The notes under the pieces were generated by a model, which was not told the origin of the DNA, did not search any database, and saw nothing but the letters and a program-made list of their open reading frames with translations. A DNA stretch of 64,000 nt from DASXHY01 sp035606845 (GTDB lineage Bacteria; Verrucomicrobiota; Verrucomicrobiia; Limisphaerales; DASXHY01): positions 144,434 to 208,433 of the forward strand of contig DATNEA010000047.1 of the NCBI GenBank assembly GCA_035606845.1. The letters run 5' to 3'. Shown here piece after piece: positions 6,812 to 14,596 of the stretch. The stretch's first letter is position 1. Every line of letters begins with the position of its first letter. The position numbers and the translations under genes were made by a program.

Positions 6812-8458
6812 TCAAGTTCCGGTGGTTGCACCCTGTTTGAACGCATCCTGGTTCTGGTCCGCCGCATTCAGGCCGGCGTCCAGCTTCGCGCGGAATTCAC
6901 TATCAAAGTCCTGCAAGTCATGCACGGAAACATTGACCAGCGAACCGGCGGGCACCTCGCCGTCGTCGCCCTTGGAAGTCATCACGCGCATCGTGATCAA
7001 GTCGTTTTCGCCCGCGTTTTTCAATTTGTCGTCCTGGCCGGGTTCGACTTTCAACAAATCGCCTTCGCTCAGGTTCCCCGCCGGGCTGGAATCCTTGGCG
7101 GAAGTCACACTGATGACTTTCGACACCGGATAAATATGCTTCGGATCCGCGAACGCTTTCGAGACGTCCGGCAATACCGGGTCTTTGCCGCTCTGCGCCT
7201 GTTCCGCCAGCGCCTTTTTCTCGGCGATGGTCTGGTCAATCTGGTTCTTCAGCGCCTCTTTGGTGTCCTTGTCGATGGGAGTCGCGTTCGGATTCGGCTT
7301 GCCCGCCTCTTCCTGCTCGTGTTCGGCCGCGGCCAATTTCGCTTCCGCGTTTCGCGCCTGCAATTCAGCCTGCGCCTGCGCTGCTTTGGCCTCGGAAATT
7401 TCCGCCTGGTCCTGCGCCGTCTGCGCGGCTGCTGCCGCCTTGTCCGCTTCCTCGCGCGCCGCCTGCGCTTCCGCGCGGGCCTGATCAACGCTCATTTGCG
7501 CCTCGTAATGATCCTGCAAATACGAAGCCACCATCCAGTCCGTCACCCAATACGACGGCGTCGGATAGACATCATACGTCGTCCAGTAAGGACCGTAATA
7601 CGCATGATACCAGCCGTAGCTGTCCCAACCCCAATGATAATGGAACGGATGCACGATCACCACGCCCGCCGGCGTGTACCAATAAGGATCATACCATCTC
7701 ACGAACGGCCTCATCACGAACACCGGATGATACACAAAACCAAAACGGCCGCGGTCATAATGATTCACAATGACCACCTTGTTCACGGTTTTGGTCACGG
7801 TCTTGTTCACGATTCGTTCGTGAACATCATATTTCACCGTTTCCGTGGCGCGCACTTTTCCGTCGCGGCCAAACTCATGATTGCTGACATCGCGCGAACC
7901 GTCCTTATGGTCCACTTCCTCCTGGCGCACGCGCCCGGTGGCATCGAAACGCGAAACTTGTTTGGAACCATCGGTGCGATCCACTTCCTCCGATTGCTTC
8001 CTGCCGGTAACGTCGAATTTCGAGACGTGCTCGCCGTCGGACTCTTTCTCCGCGCGAGTGCGCACCCTGCCTGAGGCCGATGTCTCTTCATAACCATTCG
8101 CCGTGTTGTGCCGGGTCAATGAATCTTTGGAGGAATCACGCCGGGATTCGCGGTCTGACTGTGATCTGTCCGTACCTCCCTGTCTCGGGCCATTGTTGTC
8201 GGCGTTCCTTCCAGCGCGGTGATTGCCGGGAGCGGGATTATCGCCGCCAAACAAGTCGCTGTTTCTGCGCCCCTGCTCCTGGCCGCGGCCAGCAGCGCCG
8301 TTGGTCTGGTTGCCGTCGCCATTTTGCCGTTGTGAACGCCGCGAGTTTTGTCCGTCGCCATTGTTCCTGGACTGCCTGTCCCTGGCATAGCCAACGACCG
8401 TTCCAGCGGCCACCGCCATGGCGATGGCGCCAATGTAAATTGTGTTCAATCGCTTCAT
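6812..8458 (-). CDS. Exported hypothetical protein, low complexity with a coiled coil
   Basis: About 548 residues. The start at ATG 8458 gives MKRLNTIYIGAIAMAVAAGT, a plausible signal peptide; a GTG six codons upstream is less likely. It then has an R/N/G/Q-rich disordered stretch and two diverged copies of a DRTDGSKQVSRFDATGR-like repeat. Next come a Tyr/Trp/His/Pro-rich segment (YDPYWYTP, FHYHWGWDSYGWYH) and an Ala/Glu/Gln coiled coil of about 80 residues (EAQAAREEADKAAAAAQ). The C-terminal beta-rich domain has GDLLKVEPGQDDKL. I do not recognise the family; a role at the cell envelope is inference. Confidence 0.75.
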   Translation of the reverse strand: MKRLNTIYIGAIAMAVAAGTVVGYARDRQSRNNGDGQNSRRSQRQNGDGNQTNGAAGRGQEQGRRNSDLFGGDNPAPGNHRAGRNADNNGPRQGGTDRSQSDRESRRDSSKDSLTRHNTANGYEETSASGRVRTRAEKESDGEHVSKFDVTGRKQSEEVDRTDGSKQVSRFDATGRVRQEEVDHKDGSRDVSNHEFGRDGKVRATETVKYDVHERIVNKTVTKTVNKVVIVNHYDRGRFGFVYHPVFVMRPFVRWYDPYWYTPAGVVIVHPFHYHWGWDSYGWYHAYYGPYWTTYDVYPTPSYWVTDWMVASYLQDHYEAQMSVDQARAEAQAAREEADKAAAAAQTAQDQAEISEAKAAQAQAELQARNAEAKLAAAEHEQEEAGKPNPNATPIDKDTKEALKNQIDQTIAEKKALAEQAQSGKDPVLPDVSKAFADPKHIYPVSKVISVTSAKDSSPAGNLSEGDLLKVEPGQDDKLKNAGENDLITMRVMTSKGDDGEVPAGSLVNVSVHDLQDFDSEFRAKLDAGLNAADQNQDAFKQGATTGT

Positions 8459-8588
8459 TTTCGCAAAGTATCTCACTTAGCCACACGTGGTATGTGGTTG
8501 GTATTCAATTTTTTGGGGGATTTTCTCCACCATCAGGAGCTCATTCAGGCCCCGTGGTTAGACTGCCGGCAGCGCCCGGCATTCATTT

Positions 8589-10784
8589 TTATTCCTGCCG
8601 AAACGCCACCACGCTGAGAGGAGGCAAGGTCAACACCGCCGAGCAAGGGTGCCCGTGCGATTTGTGTTCTTCCGATACCACGCCACCCAGATTCCCCACA
8701 TTGCTGCCGCCGTAAATACCCGCGTCGCTATTGAGCACTTCGAGCCATTTGCCGGCACTTGGCAACCCGATACGATAGTCAAACCTGGGCACCGGAGTCA
8801 AATTCAACACAACCGCCACACGGCGCGTCCCATCCGGCAATTGGCGCATGAAAGAAAGCACGCTGTTGTCATTGTCGGCGCAATCAATCCAGTAAAAACC
8901 CGCATGATCATAGTCCGCCTGCCACAAACCCGGTTCCTGCGTGTACAGTTTGTTCAAGTCCTCGACCATTTTTTGCAGACCGCGATGATACGGTCCCGCG
9001 CCGAGCAGCCACCAATCCACTTCGCCATTCGCATTCCATTCGTGGCTTTGCCCGATCTCGCCGCCCATGAACAGCAATTTCTTTCCCGGGAACATCCACT
9101 GATACGCCAGCAACGCGCGCAAGTTCGCGAACCGCTGCCAATCGTCGCCCGGCATGCGGCCCAGCAGCGAGTGTTTGCCGTGCACGACCTCATCATGCGA
9201 GAGCGGCAAAATGAAGTTCTCGTGATGATGATACAGCATCGCGAACGTGAGATCGTTCTGATGATATTTCCGGTGGATCGGCTCGTGCGTAAAATAACCC
9301 AGCGTGTCGTGCATCCAGCCCATGTTCCACTTGAAGGAAAATCCCAGCCCGCCGATGTAGGGCGGCCGCGTGACCTGCGGCCAGGCGGTCGATTCTTCCG
9401 CCACCGTGATGACACCCGGGCATTCCACGTGCGTGATATGGTTGAACGCCCGCAGAAATTCAATCGCCTCCAGATTCTCGCGTCCGCCGTATTGGTTCGG
9501 AATCCATTCACCCTCTTTGCGCGAGTAATCCAGGTAAAGCATGGACGCAACCGCATCCACGCGCAGGCCATCGACATGATAATGGTCGCACCAGAACAGC
9601 GCGTTGGCCGTCAGGAAATTGGCGACCTCATGCCGTCCGAAATTGAAAATCAATGTGCCCCAATCCTGGTGCGCGCCTTTGCGCGGGTCCGCATGCTCGT
9701 ATAGCGCGGTCCCGTCGAAATTCGCCAGCGCCCATTCATCGCGCGGAAAATGCGCCGGCACCCAATCAATCAGCACGCCGATGCCGGCTTCGTGCAGGCT
9801 GTTTACCAAAAACTTAAAATCCTCCGGCGTTCCGTAACGGCTCGTCGGCGCGTAAAACCCGGTCACTTGGTAGCCCCACGAGGGATAAAATGCGTGCTCT
9901 GCCACCGGCATGAATTCCACATGCGTGAATCCCATCTGCTTCACGTATTCGACCAGCGGCCGCGCGAGGTCGCGATAGCCAAGCGATTCGTTCGCGGTTT
10001 TTTTTCGCCACGAACCGATATGCATTTCGTAAATGCTCAACGGCGACCGCAACGCGTCCCGTGACCGGCGTTTTTCCATCCATGGCTGGTCGGTCCACTT
10101 GAATTTTTTCACGTCCCAGACAATGGCCGCATTTTTCGGCGGATTCTCAAAGAAAAACCCGTACGGATCGGTTTTTAAAACAATGTGTCCGTGCGTGTTC
10201 CGGACTTCGAATTTGTAAATCGCGCCTTCGCCGACGCCCGGAATGAAAATTTCCCACACTCCTGACGGCCCGAGCGACCGCATCATGTGATAGCGCCCGT
10301 CCCAACCGTTGAAACTGCCCACCACGCTGATGTGCTGCGCGTTCGGCGCCCACACGGCGAAGCTCGTTCCCGGCACGCCATCGATCACGCGCAATTGCGC
10401 GCCGAGCTTTTCGAAAATGCGCCGCTCGTCGCCCTTGCCAAACAAATACAAATCCGACTCGCCCAGCGTGGGCAAAAACGAATAGGCATCCCGCGTGCGA
10501 TAGGTGTGTTTCTTTTTGTCGGTGATGACCAAATCGTACGCGTAAACCTGGCTGGCCGCCTTGGTGACGCCTTCGAAAACATCCGAGTGCGGCAGGCGTT
10601 CGAGTTTGAAGCTGGGCCGGCCCTTCTCATGCACCGGCTGCACTTCGACTTTCGACGCATTCGGCAACAGCGCGCGCACCACCAATCCCGAACCGTCTCC
10701 CAAAGGATGCATCCCCAGCAATTGATGCGGCGAACGTTGATTAACCTCGACCAAACTCCGAAGTTCTTCCTGGGTTAGTACCAT
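8589..10784 (-). CDS. glgB: 1,4-alpha-glucan branching enzyme
   Basis: A 731-residue GH13 enzyme that forms alpha-1,6 branches in glycogen. In order: N-terminal CBM48-type beta domains (about 20-210), then the catalytic barrel with GLRVDAVASMLYLDYSR (nucleophile Asp), TVAEEST (acid/base Glu) and LPLSHDEVVHGK (transition-state Asp), then a C-terminal beta domain ending in VVAFRQE. Length matches bacterial GlgB. It stands alone; no other glycogen gene is adjacent. Confidence 0.97.
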   Translation of the reverse strand: MVLTQEELRSLVEVNQRSPHQLLGMHPLGDGSGLVVRALLPNASKVEVQPVHEKGRPSFKLERLPHSDVFEGVTKAASQVYAYDLVITDKKKHTYRTRDAYSFLPTLGESDLYLFGKGDERRIFEKLGAQLRVIDGVPGTSFAVWAPNAQHISVVGSFNGWDGRYHMMRSLGPSGVWEIFIPGVGEGAIYKFEVRNTHGHIVLKTDPYGFFFENPPKNAAIVWDVKKFKWTDQPWMEKRRSRDALRSPLSIYEMHIGSWRKKTANESLGYRDLARPLVEYVKQMGFTHVEFMPVAEHAFYPSWGYQVTGFYAPTSRYGTPEDFKFLVNSLHEAGIGVLIDWVPAHFPRDEWALANFDGTALYEHADPRKGAHQDWGTLIFNFGRHEVANFLTANALFWCDHYHVDGLRVDAVASMLYLDYSRKEGEWIPNQYGGRENLEAIEFLRAFNHITHVECPGVITVAEESTAWPQVTRPPYIGGLGFSFKWNMGWMHDTLGYFTHEPIHRKYHQNDLTFAMLYHHHENFILPLSHDEVVHGKHSLLGRMPGDDWQRFANLRALLAYQWMFPGKKLLFMGGEIGQSHEWNANGEVDWWLLGAGPYHRGLQKMVEDLNKLYTQEPGLWQADYDHAGFYWIDCADNDNSVLSFMRQLPDGTRRVAVVLNLTPVPRFDYRIGLPSAGKWLEVLNSDAGIYGGSNVGNLGGVVSEEHKSHGHPCSAVLTLPPLSVVAFRQE

Positions 10785-10884
10785 GATGCACGCAATTTAG
10801 CAGACATTCCAAAAACGGCATTAGAAAACAACACCCATATCCTCCGGTGAGCAGTTGTTGCTCCTCATGGAGTGTTGCGAAGAC

Positions 10885-11305
10885 TCAGCCGCGAGGCATG
10901 TACTGCTGATGCTTGGGTAATGCAGCTTCCATCAAATCCCAACTTGGCGCGTCGGACACAAAAATGTCCATCGCAGGCTTAAACCAGCTTGGATCATCCA
11001 GACTCGAAGCAGTAATCCCGATAATGCCGCGTTCCGGATTTTCGGCGCCCGTCAGGCGAGAGCCGCATTTCGCGCAAAAGCCACGCAAATTATGACCCCC
11101 TGCCAAAACTCGGCGTCCCGTAGCGTTGAAGGTTGCCTTTGACAACCTTGAATGCCTTGAACGGCACAATCACCGCGGGCACGTAGGGACCGCCCGTAAT
11201 CTGCTGGCAATCCCGGCAATGACATTTGAGCATCAGCAAAGGCTCGAAACTGCATTCATAGCGCACTTCACCACAAACACAGCCGCCGGTAAGAGGAAGT
11301 TTCAT
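10885..11305 (-). pseudogene. GFA-family (glutathione-dependent formaldehyde-activating-like) protein, frameshifted
   Basis: The first part (from ATG 11305) reads MKLPLTGGCVCGEVRYE and CHCRDCQQITGGPY, the zinc-cysteine motifs of the GFA fold, and stops at 11090. The second part, in the next frame, continues with GFCAKCGSRLTG and the normal C-terminal SFDDPSWF-like region to 10885. The break falls in a run of five G (minus strand, near 11098-11102); removing one G would join GTPSFGRG to HNLRGFCAKCG. It is either a true frameshift or a homopolymer sequencing error. Otherwise the gene is complete, about 138 residues. Confidence 0.8.
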
Positions 11306-11439
11306 GGAATCTAGCTACCCCATTTCGGCAAATTTTCCACTGGAGTTTTGAAAAATATTCCGCTTTCAGATCGCCCAATCTATCCGCTCCCCTTTCGATT
11401 CCTTGTAACTTTCGGCCCGCGCTATCCCTCCAGAATTGC

Positions 11440-12843
11440 ATGCGGAACCAACCCCTGCTTCTGCCGGCAATTTTTTGTCTGGTCGCCACAACCCTGTCGG
11501 CAGCGACGTTTAAGGTCAATTCACTTGCTGACCTCGAAACCGCCGTGTCGAACGCGACGTCCGGCTCAACGATTGTTCTCGCGAATGGCGTTTATACTTC
11601 GAGCAATGCCATTCGCATCACGCGCCAAGGGACGGCGAAGCGGCCCATCACGATTTGCGCCGAAAGTGTCGGCGGGGCGGAAATCACCGGCGCGGACGGT
11701 TTCCACCTCGAACCACCCGCCGCATGGATCATCATCAAAGGTTTCAAATTCACTCACGGAGTCGGGCAGGAACACACACTTGTCGGCGGAGAAGAAATTG
11801 CCGCCGGCGCGAACCACTGCCGCTATACTCGTTGCACCTTCCAACTCACCGGCCGCGGACATTACCTGATGATCAGCGGCGATGATGCTGAAATCGATCA
11901 TAACACGTTCCAGAATAAATTTACAGAGGGCCAGATGATCATCGTTCACGGTCCTGGCACGAACCAGATGGCGCAGCGCACGTGGATTCACCACAATTTT
12001 TTCAACAACTTTCGCGATACCCACGAGAACAACTGCTCCGCCATTCAAATCGGCGTCAGTTGGCGGAGCATGGCGGCCGCTCACGCGCTGGTGGAATCCA
12101 ATCTGTTCCTGCATTGCCACGGCGAAAATGAAAACATCTGCAACAAATCCTGCGAGAATACCTATCGCTTTAACACTTTCGGCGAGGGTTGCAGTGAATT
12201 GTCCCTGCGCCATGGCAACGCCAATATCGTTTACGCCAACTTTTTCCTCGGCAGCGAAGGTATTCGCATCTTTGGCCATGATGACAAAATTTTCAGCAAT
12301 TATTTCGAGAAATGCTCTCGCGCCATCCACATCGGCAATGGCGATGGCATCATCCCGCCGGCCAAACTGACCGCACATGATCGTCCCGACCACATCCAGG
12401 TGGTTTTCAACACGCTCGTCGATAATAGGAAAAGCCTGATGATGCTGGAGCGTCGCAGAGGCGGGCTCGGCGCGAAGGATTTCACGTTTGCGAACAACAT
12501 TATCGTCACTCCAGGCAAGGCCGTGGATATCAACGGTCCGCTCACGAATGCATTCTGGCGGGGGAACATCATTTGGGGCTGCACCAACGATGTCGGGAAC
12601 ATTCCGGAAAGCGGATACAGGCTCATGGATCCGAAACTGGCGCGGGATGCGCAGGGTGAATGGCATCTTCAAAAAGGCAGTCCGGCCATTGCCGCCGGAG
12701 TTGGTTCATATCCATTTGTCACGATGGACATCGACGGACAAAAGCGCCGTGGCAAGCTCGACGTGGGCGCCGATCAATTCACGCGAGGGAAAATCATCAA
12801 TCGCATTCTGACTCCGGCAGATGTTGGCCCGGAAGCTCCCTGA
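11440..12843 (+). CDS. Secreted polysaccharide lyase, PL6 family (chondroitinase B/alginate lyase type)
   Basis: A 467-residue protein with a signal peptide (LLLPAIFCLVATTLSA) and a right-handed beta-helix. The catalytic strip is intact: Lys236 in NICNKSCEN and Arg257 in LSLRHGN are 21 residues apart, as are Lys250 and Arg271 of Pedobacter chondroitinase B. Glu229 and Glu231 sit where its Ca2+ ligands Glu243 and Glu245 do (numbering of the reference from memory). It would cleave an acidic polysaccharide outside the cell by beta-elimination. Substrate (alginate or dermatan-type) cannot be read from sequence. No sulfatase, SusD-like protein or transporter is adjacent. Confidence 0.9.
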   Translation: MRNQPLLLPAIFCLVATTLSAATFKVNSLADLETAVSNATSGSTIVLANGVYTSSNAIRITRQGTAKRPITICAESVGGAEITGADGFHLEPPAAWIIIKGFKFTHGVGQEHTLVGGEEIAAGANHCRYTRCTFQLTGRGHYLMISGDDAEIDHNTFQNKFTEGQMIIVHGPGTNQMAQRTWIHHNFFNNFRDTHENNCSAIQIGVSWRSMAAAHALVESNLFLHCHGENENICNKSCENTYRFNTFGEGCSELSLRHGNANIVYANFFLGSEGIRIFGHDDKIFSNYFEKCSRAIHIGNGDGIIPPAKLTAHDRPDHIQVVFNTLVDNRKSLMMLERRRGGLGAKDFTFANNIIVTPGKAVDINGPLTNAFWRGNIIWGCTNDVGNIPESGYRLMDPKLARDAQGEWHLQKGSPAIAAGVGSYPFVTMDIDGQKRRGKLDVGADQFTRGKIINRILTPADVGPEAP

Positions 12844-12864
12844 ACCGTCTTGCGCGAGATGTGT

Positions 12865-13047
12865 TCAGCAAGGCTGATGGCCCCAATCGTTCTCCTTCAT
12901 CTCTTTTTCAAATAAGGCCCATTGTTCTTCCTTCGTGAGCTGATCGGCGGACGCCGGCGCTGGGGCAGCAGGCGTGGCTTCCCCGGGCTTTGCTTTCAGC
13001 ACTTCACCCTGAGGTGCGGGCTCGCCGCGTTTTTCCGGTTCGTTCAT
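12865..13047 (-). CDS. Small conserved acidic protein
   Basis: About 60 residues from ATG 13047 (MNEPEKRGEPAP). A Pro/Ala/Glu-rich, probably disordered half is followed by a helix LTKEEQWALFEKEMKENDWG and ends in HQPC. The final motif looks conserved rather than random, but I do not know the function. The frame is open to 13083, giving 12 more residues that I consider less likely. It stands alone between the lyase gene and the DUF434 gene. Confidence 0.55.
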   Translation of the reverse strand: MNEPEKRGEPAPQGEVLKAKPGEATPAAPAPASADQLTKEEQWALFEKEMKENDWGHQPC

Positions 13048-13185
13048 GATTGATTCCTGGGACGCTAAACTATTTAGGAGCAATTTTCAATCGTCCGCCG
13101 CGCTTTGAACAAGGACTTTTACGCGAATTTCATTAATTCGCGCGAATTTCCGAATCAAAATTCGCGCAATTCGCGTAAAGCCTCT

Positions 13186-13905
13186 TCATCCATTTCCCAA
13201 ATCCACCACGCGCGCGCCGGGGATTCGCTCGGCGATTATATGCCGCGCGAGGTTCACCCACGAGCGGCAACGATCCAAAACGATGCCGTCCGAAGTCGCA
13301 ATCGGATTGTTCGTATGAGAAAGCTCGCGGTCAGGGCTGAACACAACCTCCACTTCGCAATTCCAGCGATTGGTCTTCGCGATTTCGATAATCGCCGCCT
13401 TCAACCGGCCGCTGTTCGACACCGGCTTGTCCAGCCACCAGCGGCATCCCGCCGCGCCCGATGCCGCGATGGTTTCTCCCACCAATTGCAACGCTGGAAT
13501 CGTTTCACTAACCTTGCGGTAGCGTCGATGAATGCCGGCGATGTCCCGGCAGCATCCGTCCCGCCCCCACAAAACCACTCCGCCGCTCAACGCGCTCTCG
13601 ATCAGGGTCAGCACGTTGTAACCGTCAACCCAAAGTTCCCGCCCGCGAAGCTGCGCCAATTCGATCGTGCGCTCGCGACGGCGGCGGGCTTCATTTTCGG
13701 AACAGGCGTATCGTGAAATGGCCATCCGCTGGCGGACAGCGAGGGAATAGCGATTGCCCACCACTTCGAGCGCGGAGCGCGGCGCGTAATCCCGGTCGAG
13801 CAGCCAGCAAAAATCCGCCGCCGCGATTCGCAAGACGGGAAGCTGATCCACCGCGAATAATCTGAAATCCTCCGAAGCGGCGCCGCGATGAGCTTGAACC
13901 GGCAT
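13186..13905 (-). CDS. DUF434 domain protein, predicted PIN-like nuclease fold
   Basis: A 239-residue cytosolic protein. The N-terminal segment AAADFCWLLDRDYAPRSALE with YACSENEARRRR matches DUF434. The C-terminal part, ELWVDGYNVLTLIES, GRDGCCRDIAGIHRRYR and the late NPIATSDGIVLDRC, has spaced acidic residues as in PIN-type nucleases and corresponds to the domain that usually follows DUF434. Start ATG 13905 (MPVQAHRG) lies 49 bases after the coaE stop in the same direction, so they are probably cotranscribed. The nuclease role is inference from fold family only. Confidence 0.78.
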   Translation of the reverse strand: MPVQAHRGAASEDFRLFAVDQLPVLRIAAADFCWLLDRDYAPRSALEVVGNRYSLAVRQRMAISRYACSENEARRRRERTIELAQLRGRELWVDGYNVLTLIESALSGGVVLWGRDGCCRDIAGIHRRYRKVSETIPALQLVGETIAASGAAGCRWWLDKPVSNSGRLKAAIIEIAKTNRWNCEVEVVFSPDRELSHTNNPIATSDGIVLDRCRSWVNLARHIIAERIPGARVVDLGNG

Positions 13906-13954
13906 GCTTCTAATTTTGGGCAACTCGCGGCGTATCGCAAGCCCGCGAGAAGAT

Positions 13955-14536
13955 TCAGCGGTCCAGGATGCAATCCAATTGCGCGCCGAGGATTTCAAGG
14001 CTGCCCTCGTTCCAAACGACAAAATTCGCTTTCGCGATTTTTTTCTCGATGGGAAATTGCGCGGCAATGCGCCGCTGAATTTGTTCCGCCGACCAGCCGC
14101 GTTGTTGCAAGCGCTTCATCTGCGTTGCCGCCGAGCAGGCCACGCAAATCGTCGCGTCGAGTTCATTGTCGGCGCTGGTTTCAAACAACAGCGGAATAAC
14201 CACGCAGCCTTTTGGAATTCCTTGGGTGCGCCACGCCCCGGCCTCAGCCCGCCACAAATCGCGAATGCGCGGATGCGTGATGTTCTCCAGCTTTTGACGG
14301 GCAGCGGGATCGGAGAAGACGATATCGGCGAGCGCGCTCCGGGACAATTGGCCATTCGGCGCCACGACCGCATTGCCAAAGGTTTGCTGAATCTCCTTCA
14401 GAGCCGGCTGGCCAGGCTCGACCACGCGCCGCGCCAGCAGGTCCGTGTCCACGACGGGAATGCCGCGTTCGGCGAGGATCTGAGCCGCAGCGGATTTGCC
14501 CATGCCAACACCGCCGGTAAGCCCGAATAATTTCAT
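13955..14536 (-). CDS. coaE: Dephospho-CoA kinase
   Basis: A 193-residue P-loop kinase for the last step of coenzyme A synthesis. Walker A is GLTGGVGMGKSAAA at residues 5-18. DTDLLARRVVEPGQPAL is the substrate-binding region, and ITHPRIRDL and VIPLLFET are family blocks. Normal length. The start at 14536 (MKLFGLTGG) is standard. Confidence 0.95.
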   Translation of the reverse strand: MKLFGLTGGVGMGKSAAAQILAERGIPVVDTDLLARRVVEPGQPALKEIQQTFGNAVVAPNGQLSRSALADIVFSDPAARQKLENITHPRIRDLWRAEAGAWRTQGIPKGCVVIPLLFETSADNELDATICVACSAATQMKRLQQRGWSAEQIQRRIAAQFPIEKKIAKANFVVWNEGSLEILGAQLDCILDR

Positions 14537-14596
14537 GGCGCATTCATGCTTCCGCCACGTGCTGAACGCAAGCGGAAAGCACGGCCTGATTGATTA

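Noticed and set aside
6920..8074. 384-codon plus-strand frame opposite the exported His/Tyr-rich protein
   Set aside because: Composition is the reverse of the repeat-rich minus-strand gene; no domain.
14537..14596. Short inverted repeat between the S53 gene and coaE as a terminator
   Set aside because: The stem gctttccgc/gcggaagc lacks a following T-run.
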